Shown: positions 38,246 through 47,502 of the stretch, piece after piece
Position numbering within the stretch: position 1 is the first letter of the stretch
Layout: the number at the start of each line of letters is the position of its first letter
Assembly (NCBI GenBank): GCA_023138975.1
Contig: JAGLON010000002.1
Span: forward strand, 62,001 to 126,000
Length of the DNA stretch: 64,000 nucleotides
DNA from: Candidatus Zixiibacteriota bacterium
Lineage (GTDB): Bacteria; Zixibacteria; MSB-5A5; GN15; JAAZOE01
Direction of reading: 5' to 3'
Translations under genes and position numbers: made by a program
The notes under the pieces: model-generated
Told to the model about the DNA's origin: nothing
The model's input: only the letters and a program-made list of their open reading frames with translations
The model's database searches: none

Positions 38246-38746
38246 ATGTTTGTACACGTGAGTGATTTTTTACATGCCTGGAAACAGGAAATGGAAAATA
38301 CAATTAAGATCCTGGGTGCGTTAACGGATGACTCTCTTAAACTGCCGGAGCATGAACATGTCCGTTCGATTGGTCAGATGGCTTGGCATATTACCACGAC
38401 TATACCGGAGATGATTGAAAAAATGGGAGTGGATGTAGGTCCCCCTACAGAAACAGACCCTATTCCCGAATCTGCACAGGCACTCAGGGAAGCGTATGAA
38501 AAACATGCCAATAAAGTTATTTCCGAGGTATCAAAATGGCAGGATCCGGATTTACAGATTGAAGATGATATGTACGGAATGAAATGGCAACGGAGTCTTA
38601 CCCTTTGGATATTCATAAAACATGAAATTCATCATCGAGGACAACTAACCGTGTTAATGCGCCTGGCCGGACTTACTGTGCCAGGCATATATGGTCCCGC
38701 CAAAGAAGAGTGGGTTAAGTTTGGTATGCAAATACCGGAATTTTAA
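38246..38746 (+). CDS. DinB-family metal-dependent protein
   Basis: A 166-residue four-helix protein of the DinB/YfiT superfamily. The expected metal-binding histidines are present in AWHITTT and HEIHHRGQL. Members act as thiol-dependent transferases or lyases, and this one has no known substrate. GGAGG lies 4 bases upstream of ATG. Confidence 0.85.
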   Translation: MFVHVSDFLHAWKQEMENTIKILGALTDDSLKLPEHEHVRSIGQMAWHITTTIPEMIEKMGVDVGPPTETDPIPESAQALREAYEKHANKVISEVSKWQDPDLQIEDDMYGMKWQRSLTLWIFIKHEIHHRGQLTVLMRLAGLTVPGIYGPAKEEWVKFGMQIPEF

Positions 38747-38754
38747 TCTTATAT

Positions 38755-38786
38755 AAAAAAACCCCGGCTAAACCGGGGGTTTTTTA
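38755..38786. terminator. Bidirectional rho-independent terminator
   Basis: ACCCCGG and CCGGGGGT arms (loop CTAAA) are flanked by A and T runs, between the convergent DinB gene and the dockerin-bearing gene. Confidence 0.92.
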
Positions 38787-38793
38787 TTAATTC

Positions 38794-41031
38794 TTATGGA
38801 CAGCAGGGAGCTGGGCCGCCTTTGAAGGCATAATTGATAATATAGACCGCATCACCAACATTGGTTTGTCCATCACAGTTAGCATCTCCAGCCTCTACCG
38901 GATCTGGTGGCGGGCCTCCCTTGAAGGCATAATTGATGATATAGACCGCGTCTCCAACATTGATCACCAAGTCTCCGTTGGCGTCACCGCAGATGTACTC
39001 AACATAGTTAAAGCTGGCGAAGGCGGAAAAACCCGACTCATTATCCGCAATGTCATAATGATTTACTCGCCAATAGTACGCGGCTTCCTGAGGCAATGAA
39101 TCCGGGACCAGAAAGACCGTATCGGAAATATTATCGTATTGAAAATAGGGAGGTGTTCCGGTGAAAAGTGAGTCACCGGAAACTTCAATTTCATAATACT
39201 CAGTAGAACCGTCAGGCGCGATATGAGACCAAACGTACTCTACCTGAATTTCGGTTAAGGTGATGTCAGCAGCCGGATAAATAGGAGACACCATTTCCGG
39301 TGCCTTGGTATCTAACACAAACGACCATGTGTCGCTATATCCAGTAGAATCTCCTTCGGTCGAACGGTACGCTTTCACCCGCCAATAATAGGTATCGTCA
39401 CTGATTGTCAAGGTAGATGAATAGAGTATATTATCAGTTGCCGTTGTCTCAAATTCAGGTGATGAAAAATCGTCATTATTGTCAATTTGTATTCTGTAAC
39501 TCACCGAACTTTCATGCCAGCAAGTTGACCAAAAAAGACTGTCACTAACAGCCGACATTATTGCTTCATCTGGTAGACTATACAGACGGGGTTTTAAAAA
39601 TGGCAGGATAAATGAAGCCGAGAAAGCATCCTGGTTACCGTTTCGAGCATCTGTCCATACCGCCGTGATATTATTGTGATAAGCGGTGACACCAATATAC
39701 TCGGCGATTTTTCCTGCCTTGGGAGAAAATATATGATACGTCCCTTCCTCATCAAAAAGCCCCTCAAGAGGATCAACAGGTTCATCAATAGCGCCGCTTT
39801 TCGTCTTGAGATCGTCCGGGGAGGAGGATACATCGGTTATTCGATGATTGGTTGTGAATGTTTCTCCCCCGTCAAATGAATATGCTCCAAAAACGTCAAA
39901 ATTATAGTGGTTTGGATCAAGGCGTTGATCGTAAAAGATGGTTGCGATAACGCCATCCTCGTTTACAACCAGCCAGGGATGAAATTGATCCATATCCTTA
40001 CCGAGGGGGTCGTCATTTATTCTTACAGGGTCCAGCCAGGTTTCCCCGCCGTCGGTTGACTTCAACATGACAACATCGGCGTGATAATGAATATCACTAC
40101 TATTTCCGTTGACAGTAGAGATATAAATATTGCCGTCATGTGGCCCGCCGGAAATATCGGCATCACCAGCCGCCGAATTATAGACGTTGATATCGCCATC
40201 TACGGTATTGTAACTGTTAAATGCAAAAATCGCTTCCGGATCTGTAAAAGTAACTCCGCCATCAGTTGATTTTACCATTTTTAAGGAATAATAACCGGCG
40301 CACTGACCTTCAATTAAATCAGTCCCTGACCAGAAAACATAAACCGCGCCATCAGAACCGACAATTGGTTGAGTGAATTGACCTGCATCAATCAGGTTAG
40401 ATCCGCAAGGTTCGTGATACTGGGCCGGTCCGACGATGAGAGTATCCTCAAAGGTTTCTGCTCCGTCCAGAGATCTGGCAAACATAATCCGGGTCGGATT
40501 GGGGAACCGTGCCCAGCCGATATAAACGTTGCCGTCATAAAGCCCGCCAGTTCGGTCGACTGTTATAAATTGTTTGTCTTCAAACCAGGGGCCATGAGAT
40601 GTTGACACCGGATAGGGACCGGTCCAGGTTGCGCCTTTGTCTGTTGATTTTATAAATGCAATGAAACTGGAATCAACCTGAAAAAGAAGCGGACTGTAAT
40701 CCAAAAAACTCATGTACATATCGCCCGTACGAGAGACGGTCATCGTGGGGTCTGATTGTCGTGAGTCGAATCCCATCTGAAGAGGATTGATAAAATCTGT
40801 CCAGGTTAAGCCACCATCGGTAGAACGGCCGATTCCGCACTGGCGGTAACCGAGCCGAAAATCTCGCCAATTGGCGACAATAATGTTACTATCGGTCGGG
40901 CAGTAGAAGACTTGTTCTTCGTTTTGTAACTGTGCCGACGGGGTAGAGATTTGTTGATTTACAATTTGAGCTGAAATTTGCCCCACAAAAATGAATAGGA
41001 CAACAAAGCTGCATAGAATTAGTCTAAGCAT
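38794..41031 (-). CDS. Secreted BNR/sialidase-like protein with C-terminal dockerin-like repeats
   Basis: A 745-residue exported protein (signal peptide MLRLILCSFVVLFIFVGQISA). Residues 25-480 form a beta-propeller with Asp-box motifs (STDGGLTW, STDKGATW, STDGGVTF, STDGGETW, SFDGGETF). Residues 490-680 look like fibronectin-III-type modules (YYWRV occurs twice). The last 60 residues contain two dockerin-like repeats (GDANGDLVINVGDAVYIINY, GDANCDGQTNVGDAVYIINY) with FKGGP and two final cysteines. Dockerins bind calcium and cohesin modules. No cohesin is in the window. Catalytic sialidase residues were not identified, so a binding or structural role is as likely. Confidence 0.87.
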   Translation of the reverse strand: MLRLILCSFVVLFIFVGQISAQIVNQQISTPSAQLQNEEQVFYCPTDSNIIVANWRDFRLGYRQCGIGRSTDGGLTWTDFINPLQMGFDSRQSDPTMTVSRTGDMYMSFLDYSPLLFQVDSSFIAFIKSTDKGATWTGPYPVSTSHGPWFEDKQFITVDRTGGLYDGNVYIGWARFPNPTRIMFARSLDGAETFEDTLIVGPAQYHEPCGSNLIDAGQFTQPIVGSDGAVYVFWSGTDLIEGQCAGYYSLKMVKSTDGGVTFTDPEAIFAFNSYNTVDGDINVYNSAAGDADISGGPHDGNIYISTVNGNSSDIHYHADVVMLKSTDGGETWLDPVRINDDPLGKDMDQFHPWLVVNEDGVIATIFYDQRLDPNHYNFDVFGAYSFDGGETFTTNHRITDVSSSPDDLKTKSGAIDEPVDPLEGLFDEEGTYHIFSPKAGKIAEYIGVTAYHNNITAVWTDARNGNQDAFSASFILPFLKPRLYSLPDEAIMSAVSDSLFWSTCWHESSVSYRIQIDNNDDFSSPEFETTATDNILYSSTLTISDDTYYWRVKAYRSTEGDSTGYSDTWSFVLDTKAPEMVSPIYPAADITLTEIQVEYVWSHIAPDGSTEYYEIEVSGDSLFTGTPPYFQYDNISDTVFLVPDSLPQEAAYYWRVNHYDIADNESGFSAFASFNYVEYICGDANGDLVINVGDAVYIINYAFKGGPPPDPVEAGDANCDGQTNVGDAVYIINYAFKGGPAPCCP

Positions 41032-41138
41032 AGTATTTCTCCGCAGATTTGGATTTGTGTATAACGGCGATGAGTACTATTTATAATATAGGGGTGTACA
41101 ATTATTTTACAACCAGTTTAAACTCTATTATCCGCAAC

Positions 41139-41897
41139 TCAAGATTCGACGGTTTCGGTTGTCTTAATCTTTTCAAGCAGTGACGTTATGCTTTCTATCT
41201 TAAACGGTTTCATCAAAAAACCATCAGCGTCAAGTCTTTTCATTTCGGGGGATTCGTCGAAGTTTAAATAAGCCGTAACTAAAATTACCGGCAATTCGGG
41301 CCAATGCAGGCGAATATATTTAGACAAGGAGATGCCATCCATACCAGGCATTCTTACATCGGTCACAATAGCGCTAATATCTCCCTTTTTCGTCCGTTCA
41401 ATCGCGCTGGCAGCATTGGAGACTCCGGTGACTTTATACCCCGATACTTTCAGGCTTTCAATGAGCATTAACCGGAAACTATCATCGTCGTCTACGACAA
41501 GAATAGTATCACCGGTGCTATTGCCCGTAGCATTCCGTGATGCGGTAGTGACTTCGCCGATCACTTTTTCCATTTGGCTGATGCGAAATGGCTTGGGGAT
41601 ATATGGTTCTCCTTCGATTTTCCTCAGGATTGAGGGAGTAAACGCACCGCTGATAAAGATAATCGGCAAATCAGGATGTTTACTTTTAACCGATCTGGCG
41701 AATTCTATACCGTCCATCTTGGGCATTTTAATGTCGGTGATGACTAATTGAAAACGAGACTTCTCGATCAAATCAAGGGCTTCAGCACCGCTGGATGCAC
41801 CTTTTGCATCATAGCCAATAGTATCCAGCGTTTCTATCATCAGATCTAACAGATAAGCGTCATCATCGACAACCAGGATTTTCAATTTAGAATCCAT
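41139..41897 (-). CDS. Tandem response-regulator receiver protein (REC-REC)
   Basis: A 252-residue protein made of two receiver domains and nothing else. Domain 1 (5-115) has VVDDD, LVITDIKMPKMDG and IPKPF; domain 2 (130-245) has VVDDDDSFRLM, AIVTDVRMPGMDG, VTAY and LMKPF. Both phosphorylation sites are intact. There is no output domain, so it probably passes phosphate or binds a kinase. It starts 4 bases after the stop of the phosphomannomutase gene and lacks its own ribosome site, so it is translated by coupling. Confidence 0.9.
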   Translation of the reverse strand: MDSKLKILVVDDDAYLLDLMIETLDTIGYDAKGASSGAEALDLIEKSRFQLVITDIKMPKMDGIEFARSVKSKHPDLPIIFISGAFTPSILRKIEGEPYIPKPFRISQMEKVIGEVTTASRNATGNSTGDTILVVDDDDSFRLMLIESLKVSGYKVTGVSNAASAIERTKKGDISAIVTDVRMPGMDGISLSKYIRLHWPELPVILVTAYLNFDESPEMKRLDADGFLMKPFKIESITSLLEKIKTTETVES

Positions 41898-41901
41898 TTA
41901 T

Positions 41902-43242
41902 TTATGACCTTATAATTTGTAGTAATCTTTCTACGTTCTTATCAAGTATGTTCTTATTATCGGCTTCTACGTTTAATCTTAACAGTGGTTCGGTATTTGA
42001 GGGGCGTAAATTAAACCACCAGTCCGGATATTGAACAGTTAAGCCGTCAAGACGGTCAATTTCAGCATCCGAAAATGCTTCAGCAACCTTTTCTATTTTT
42101 TCGTCGATAGAAACAACCCGACTATTTATTTCACCCGAGCGCACATATGGGTTGATTTCTTCTAGGATTTCATCAAGATTCCTGTTCGATTTTGACAGCA
42201 GCTCAAGGCAGACCAACAAAGCAATTATACCTGAATCAGCGAACCAGTTATCCCGGAAATAGAAATGTCCCGAATGTTCTCCCCCGAAGATGGCGTTATG
42301 TTTTTTCATAAGTGGTTTGATTATCGCGTGTCCAACTCTCGTTCGAATTGGTGTCCCGCCGCGTTTATTTACTAACTTGGCAACTGCCCGGCTGCAAATA
42401 AGATTATAAATAATAGTTTCGTTCGGACTCTTGGTGAGGATATTGTCGGCGACCAAGGCAGTAACCATATCGCCTCCCAGTGGAGTACCATCTTTTTGCA
42501 GAAGAAACATTCTATCGGCATCACCATCAAAGGCGACTCCCAAATCAGCGTTTTTCTCTTTCATAACTTTTTGTAAATCAACCAGATTTTTAGATTCGAT
42601 GGGATTGGGGGGATGATTGGGAAAAGTACCGTCCGGTTCATAATATAGAGGTGTGATTTTACAGGGGAGTTTGTCAAAGACCGGATTCAACGCCACATGC
42701 CCCATGCCGTTTCCCGCATCAATAACAATATTAAACGGCTTGATAACAGTCGGATCGATAAATGACAGCGCATGTTCGGTAAATGCTTCGGTAATATCTT
42801 TACGAGCAATAGAACCTCGACTGGGTGCCTTTTCTGCTTTATCATTTGCCATATCTTCGGCAATCTTATCATAACCGTCCGCTCCCGACAGTGGGACGGC
42901 GTTTTTTCGGCAGATTTTAAAGCCATTGTAATTGGCGGGATTGTGCGATGCGGTAATCATGACACCGCCATCATAATCATATTTACCGACTGCGAAATAA
43001 AGCGCATCGGTAGAAACCATCCCCAGGTCTACGACGTCAACACCGCGATCCATAATACCTGAGGTAAGAGCGTCGAACATTGCCGGTGACGATTCTCGCA
43101 TATCCCGTCCGACCGCGATTGCTTTTGGTTTTAAATAACCGGCCAAGGCATTTCCGATTCCATAGGCTATCTCCGGAGTCAATTGGTCGGGAACCGTGCC
43201 TCGAATATCATATGTCTTAAAGATACTGCCGTCAAATTCCAT
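41902..43242 (-). CDS. manB: Phosphomannomutase/phosphoglucomutase
   Basis: A 446-residue alpha-D-phosphohexomutase of normal length. The phospho-serine loop is VMITASHNPANYNGFK (Ser99), the metal loop is AFDGDADRMF, the sugar loop is GGEHSGHFYF, and the phosphate-binding end is RPSNTEPLLRLNV. Such enzymes interconvert sugar 1- and 6-phosphates of mannose or glucose for nucleotide-sugar and polysaccharide synthesis. AGGGG lies upstream of the ATG. The REC-REC gene follows. Confidence 0.93.
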   Translation of the reverse strand: MEFDGSIFKTYDIRGTVPDQLTPEIAYGIGNALAGYLKPKAIAVGRDMRESSPAMFDALTSGIMDRGVDVVDLGMVSTDALYFAVGKYDYDGGVMITASHNPANYNGFKICRKNAVPLSGADGYDKIAEDMANDKAEKAPSRGSIARKDITEAFTEHALSFIDPTVIKPFNIVIDAGNGMGHVALNPVFDKLPCKITPLYYEPDGTFPNHPPNPIESKNLVDLQKVMKEKNADLGVAFDGDADRMFLLQKDGTPLGGDMVTALVADNILTKSPNETIIYNLICSRAVAKLVNKRGGTPIRTRVGHAIIKPLMKKHNAIFGGEHSGHFYFRDNWFADSGIIALLVCLELLSKSNRNLDEILEEINPYVRSGEINSRVVSIDEKIEKVAEAFSDAEIDRLDGLTVQYPDWWFNLRPSNTEPLLRLNVEADNKNILDKNVERLLQIIRS

Positions 43243-43441
43243 CGTTTTCCCCTATTTAATCAAAATATACTTTTTTCTATAATACAATGTCAAACCTATA
43301 TATGATATCGTCAAATTATCTGACATGTTAATTTAGCCATAAAAAAGTAACAAATATAACCGATGCAACTATTATTTTCTTGGCATTTGGAACAAATATT
43401 ATTAGTTTTTACTCTCTATAAACGGAGATTAGGAGAGAACT

Positions 43442-43735
43442 ATGGCATTAACTTGTTGGAATTGTGGCAAACAAACCGGAATTGAAGGTAAGCCATTTAG
43501 AAATGACCATTGTCCCGCATGCCAGGCAGATCTTCGCAGCTGCCGCGGCTGCCGCTTCTATGATCCGCAGTCGGCTCACCAGTGCCTCGAAAGAGTAAAT
43601 GAGACTGTCAAAATCAAGGATAAATCGAATTTTTGCGATTATTTCCAGCCCCGGATGATTGGCGCCAAAGTGCAAAAGATTAAAACCGATAAATCATCAA
43701 GAAAAAAAGCATTTGATGATTTGTTTGATGAATAG
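43442..43735 (+). CDS. Small zinc-ribbon-like cysteine-rich protein
   Basis: A 97-residue protein with paired cysteines at the start (CWNCG, CPAC, CRGC, then CLE and CDYF), a basic linker (KIKTDKSSRKK) and an acidic end. The spacing suggests two metal sites. I do not recognise a named family. AGGAGAG lies about 5 bases upstream of ATG 43442, so it is a real gene. It stands alone between phosphomannomutase and endonuclease V. Confidence 0.75.
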   Translation: MALTCWNCGKQTGIEGKPFRNDHCPACQADLRSCRGCRFYDPQSAHQCLERVNETVKIKDKSNFCDYFQPRMIGAKVQKIKTDKSSRKKAFDDLFDE

Positions 43736-43822
43736 AAAAAAATTTATTATACTGTGTGATATTATTGACCGGCGTTTTTGGTCAAGAAATTCAATATTGT
43801 TTAATATACATAGAATTAATGA

Positions 43823-43850
43823 TTGACATTTGATTAAATATCACTTTAAT
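43823..43850 (+). promoter_or_regulatory. Predicted promoter of the endonuclease V gene
   Basis: TTGACA (43823-43828) and TTTAAT (43845-43850) are 16 bases apart, about 105 bases before ATG 43955. A 6-bp inverted repeat (TTGACC/GGTCAA) lies just upstream at about 43768-43788. Confidence 0.5.
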
Positions 43851-43954
43851 AACTTCCAAGAGAGTCACGTTAATGGTATTTGCCTGGCTCTCACACTTTT
43901 GCAAATAAATTAGCAGCTATAATTAGTCATTGTTACCGAAAAAGAGTTTTCTTA

Positions 43955-44632
43955 ATGCAAATTAATGAACTTCATGAATGGCCCAAAAGTCGGGAAGAGG
44001 CCGAGGCAATACAGGAAGAATTCTGTGATCAAGTACAAATTGAATCATTAAACAACAAGATCAAACTTATCGCCGGAGTAGATACAGCTTTTAACCCCTC
44101 AACTGAAAAACTACACTCTGCGGTTTGCCTATTTACCTATCCGGGACTAAAACTCTGTCAGCAATCCAGAGCCTCAATGAAGGCAACCTTCCCGTATATT
44201 CCAGGACTTCATGCTTTTCGAGAAGGCCCGGCTATTCTCAAGGCCTTGAAACGATTGACTAAAACCCCGGATATTATTATCTTTGCCGGACACGGCATAG
44301 CTCACACCCGACGATTTGGATTGGCCTGTCATATGGGACTGTTGCTCAATTGCCCGACAATTGGCTGCGCGCGCAAGCGGTTGGCCGGTCAATATGACGA
44401 GGTTGGACCGGATAAAGGCGATTCTTCGGAGCTTTTTGTTCAGAATGAGCAGGTCGGTTTTGTTTATCGAAGCCGGCAATCTGTTAAGCCGATTTTTATA
44501 TCGCCCGGACACTTATGCACAAATGACGATGCCGTACGTATTCTTATCAGTTGTCTGTGTGGATATCGGCTTCCGGAACCATTGCGGGCAGCACATCGTC
44601 TGGCCAACCGGGATAAACGGGAGGGTCAGTAA
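43955..44632 (+). CDS. nfi: Endonuclease V-like protein with altered active site
   Basis: From ATG 43955 the protein has 225 residues, the normal length for endonuclease V; the longer start at 43880 is less likely. Endonuclease V nicks DNA or RNA next to deoxyinosine. Family motifs: GVDTAF (Asp43), YIPGLHAFREGP (Glu90), GHGIAHTRRFGLACHMG, and SPGHLCTNDDAV. In the third motif the catalytic Asp of DGHG is replaced by Ala111 (FAGHG; codon GCC at 44285-44287), so metal binding and cutting may be lost or weak. Other motifs are kept, so this is not a decayed gene. The M20 hydrolase gene follows at once. Confidence 0.85.
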   Translation: MQINELHEWPKSREEAEAIQEEFCDQVQIESLNNKIKLIAGVDTAFNPSTEKLHSAVCLFTYPGLKLCQQSRASMKATFPYIPGLHAFREGPAILKALKRLTKTPDIIIFAGHGIAHTRRFGLACHMGLLLNCPTIGCARKRLAGQYDEVGPDKGDSSELFVQNEQVGFVYRSRQSVKPIFISPGHLCTNDDAVRILISCLCGYRLPEPLRAAHRLANRDKREGQ

Positions 44633-44658
44633 ACAGCAACTAGTCTTCTGAGGTGACT

Positions 44659-45876
44659 GTGAAGAATCACGAATTGCTAATTGAAAAGTATCAAGCCTAT
44701 GGCAAAACTCTGGCGCCTTCAATCATAAAACTAAGGCGCCATTTTCATCGAAATCCCGAAGTCGGGCATAAAGAATTTCAAACCACTTCAAAACTGAAGA
44801 ACGAACTGTCTAAACTCGGTTTACAAATCTTTGATGGCCATGCACCCACCGGCCTATGGGCTCAGTTGGATACGGGCAAACCCGGCCCTGTCGTTGCGGT
44901 AAGAAGTGACATTGACGCTCTTCCCATCGAGGAAACTTCCGGATTACCGTATGCGTCTAAAATAAAAGGGTTTAGCCATGCCTGCGGACACGATGTGCAC
45001 ATGGCTGTTTTAGTCGGTACCGCTAAAATTTTGTCAAAATTTTGCGATGATTTACGGGGGAAAGTGAAATTTCTTTGTCAGCCGGCCGAAGAGGTTCCGC
45101 CCGGAGGAGCCAATGAGCTTATTGCGGCGGGTGTTTTGAAAAACCCTAAAGTTGATGCTATTGTTGCTCTGCACGATGACCCGACCTTACCGGTTGGTCA
45201 CATAGGTATTCGCGATGGTGTAACTATGGCTGCCGTGTTCGATTTTGATATAGTTGTTATCGGTTGCACAGGACACGCCGCCCTACCTCATAAGGCTATT
45301 GACGCGATTGCAATAGCTTCTCATATTATCACCGGTCTCCAGCAGGTTGTTTCTCGCATGGTCGATCCGATTGATTCAGTTGCTATCAGTTTCGGGACAA
45401 TCAAAGGCGGTACTATCCGAAATGGTGTTGCCGGGGAAGTTTATATTGAAGGAACAGCCCGATCACTTAGCCCGTCAATGACAAAAAAGCTGCCTATGAT
45501 TATTAAGAAGGCGGCTGTCAATATAGGCAGAGGCCTGGGCGCGAAAGTGAAATTTATACCAATTGCGGGATATCCCTTGTTTGAGTCCGATGCCAGAGTG
45601 AACAGATTCATTACTGATTCGTATCACCGGGCATACCCGAAAGGGAAAGTACATATTGTGGAGAAAGTGCTTGGCGCTGAGGATTTTGCCAGTTATTTAG
45701 AAATAGTTCCGGGCGCAATGTTCCGTTTGGGTGTAAAAAACTCTGCCATTGGGGCCGATAAGCCCTGGCATCATTCGTCATTTACTGTTGACGAGAATGC
45801 GATAGAGGTTGGTTTTGTAACTATGGCAGCAACAGTAACAAACTTGTTGTATGGGTGGAAAGGCGGTAAGAGTTGA
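44659..45876 (+). CDS. M20-family amidohydrolase (N-acyl amino acid hydrolase-like)
   Basis: About 405 residues from GTG 44659 (GAGG upstream) or GTG 44653. The dinuclear metal site is visible: ACGHDVHMAV, PAEEVPPGG, LHDDP and GAEDFASYL, with the lid domain between (HAALPHKAIDAI). Such peptidases cleave N-acyl amino acids (hippurate, N-acetyl-diaminopimelate) or related amides. There is no signal peptide, so it is cytoplasmic. It overlaps the next gene by 4 bases (TTGA). Confidence 0.88.
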   Translation: MKNHELLIEKYQAYGKTLAPSIIKLRRHFHRNPEVGHKEFQTTSKLKNELSKLGLQIFDGHAPTGLWAQLDTGKPGPVVAVRSDIDALPIEETSGLPYASKIKGFSHACGHDVHMAVLVGTAKILSKFCDDLRGKVKFLCQPAEEVPPGGANELIAAGVLKNPKVDAIVALHDDPTLPVGHIGIRDGVTMAAVFDFDIVVIGCTGHAALPHKAIDAIAIASHIITGLQQVVSRMVDPIDSVAISFGTIKGGTIRNGVAGEVYIEGTARSLSPSMTKKLPMIIKKAAVNIGRGLGAKVKFIPIAGYPLFESDARVNRFITDSYHRAYPKGKVHIVEKVLGAEDFASYLEIVPGAMFRLGVKNSAIGADKPWHHSSFTVDENAIEVGFVTMAATVTNLLYGWKGGKS

Positions 45877-47348
45877 GACTTGTCGGTTTACTGCTATTTA
45901 TAATTTTGATAATTACCGGCGCAGCTGAGGCGGAAATACTACCGGGACAGTTTGTCTCCTGGTCCGATTTTACACATATTACTGGAATAGCGATAAGTCA
46001 CGATTACGCTTATTTCGGCACTACCGAGGGAATAATCAGATATCACCGCTTCGAGAATAAATGGTATCCGCCTATTACTATTTCAGATGGTCTCCCTCAA
46101 AGCTACATTGAACGTATCGCAATTTCATCCGATGGAGCTTATTTGTATGTTGACTCAAATGGAGACATAATCAGTTATGATGTTGATCTTGACCATTGGA
46201 CCTACGAGACGGATTTTCCGCTTGAGTTTTACCATGATACCCGCCCTCAAATTCCTATTCAGCGGTATTATATGTCGTTTGGATATACCATGTACCCGAA
46301 CGGTTTTATCTCTGACAACAGCCTGAGGGACTATAGGATTTCTGCGCTGTACGATGATGGCTTTAACACTATATATGTTGGAACTTGGGGTATGGGTCCG
46401 GTCTTTGTGGACAATAGAGATTATGAGGGGACACTAAACGCTTTTGGATTAATCCAGAAACGCACCGATGCGATTTATATTGACGGAGATTCCGTATGGC
46501 TGGCCGGTAATGAGGGCCAATGGGGGTCTGCCGACTATCAAACCAGATTCGGAATAACGTTATTTGAACAATCAAAACCAAAATTCAGTTGGTATGAGCC
46601 GAGATACATGTCTGGATTTGATTCCGAAGTTATTTATGACATTACCGGAGATGATAAACATATCTTTTTTGCCGGATTGCATGGCGTCTCGGTTTTTTCA
46701 CGCAAGAAAGAGACCTACTTTACATTGACACACGGAAGTGGCCTTCCCAATATGGAATCGACAGCACTGGCCGTTAGGAATGATTCTCTCTGGATAGGTA
46801 CTGCGGAGGGACTTGCTTTATACTCTCCCTCGGCCAATATACTTGTTTCCGTCGGTAAAAAAATCTTGGGCGATTTGTTTATTACCGATCTTCAGATGAC
46901 CCGGGACAAATTGCTAATCGGAACTACCAAAGGCGCTTATTACATTGACTTTAAGACAAAACTTATCGGGAGTCTAAAAGATCCGCATGGTGACCTTACC
47001 GGTCTTATCAGGCATATTTCGCACTACGAAAACGAAGTTTTGTTCTCGACCGACTATGGGGTTACGACAATAAATCTTCTCACTGAAAGATCCAGCACCC
47101 TACCGTATGTCAATGGTCCTCCGGGGGCATTCGCGGCCGCGGCCAATGATAAAATTTACGCTGTTGCCGTAAGTGATGGGCTTATGCTGATTAATAAAGA
47201 AAATGGTAAAAGAAATCTGTTGACCGAAGATGACGGATTGTTATCGTTAAAAATCAGCACCCTTGTTTCCGATGGCAAGTACTTATGGATTGGGAGCGAT
47301 GAAGGCTTGACCCGTTTTGACTGGTCTCACCCCGACCGGATAGATTAG
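45873..47348 (+). CDS. Exported beta-propeller protein (two-component-regulator-propeller type)
   Basis: A 491-residue protein starting at TTG 45873, within the stop region of the amidohydrolase gene. The signal peptide is MRLVGLLLFIILIITGAAEA. Repeated short units resemble regulator-propeller blades (YFGTTEGIIRYH, LWIGTAEGLALYS, LLIGTTKGAYYI, LWIGSDEGLTRFD). The DGLP/DGLL turns between blades are also typical. It lacks kinase domains, so it may be a periplasmic or surface sensor or binding protein. Start coupling suggests joint expression with the amidohydrolase. Confidence 0.78.
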   Translation: MRLVGLLLFIILIITGAAEAEILPGQFVSWSDFTHITGIAISHDYAYFGTTEGIIRYHRFENKWYPPITISDGLPQSYIERIAISSDGAYLYVDSNGDIISYDVDLDHWTYETDFPLEFYHDTRPQIPIQRYYMSFGYTMYPNGFISDNSLRDYRISALYDDGFNTIYVGTWGMGPVFVDNRDYEGTLNAFGLIQKRTDAIYIDGDSVWLAGNEGQWGSADYQTRFGITLFEQSKPKFSWYEPRYMSGFDSEVIYDITGDDKHIFFAGLHGVSVFSRKKETYFTLTHGSGLPNMESTALAVRNDSLWIGTAEGLALYSPSANILVSVGKKILGDLFITDLQMTRDKLLIGTTKGAYYIDFKTKLIGSLKDPHGDLTGLIRHISHYENEVLFSTDYGVTTINLLTERSSTLPYVNGPPGAFAAAANDKIYAVAVSDGLMLINKENGKRNLLTEDDGLLSLKISTLVSDGKYLWIGSDEGLTRFDWSHPDRID

Positions 47349-47441
47349 TGCTCACTTCGGACAATTCTCAGAATAACAAGAAACATTAAACACTTTACTA
47401 TTGCTTAAAAAATTGTATATTAGGCCGATAATTTGAATAAG

Positions 47442-47480
47442 TAAAAAACACCCCGCCGATTTTTTCGGACGGGGGTTTTG
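47442..47480 (+). terminator. Rho-independent terminator before mfd
   Basis: CCCCG-CCGA pairs with TCGG-CGGGG around a T-rich loop with one bulge, then TTTTGTCGTTTTT. Confidence 0.75.
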
Positions 47481-47502
47481 TCGTTTTTAATATGAGTGAT
47501 TT

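Noticed and set aside
43860..43910. Possible sigma-54 promoter (TGGCTC then TTGCA)
   Set aside because: Spacing between the GG and GC elements is three bases too long for a sigma-54 site.
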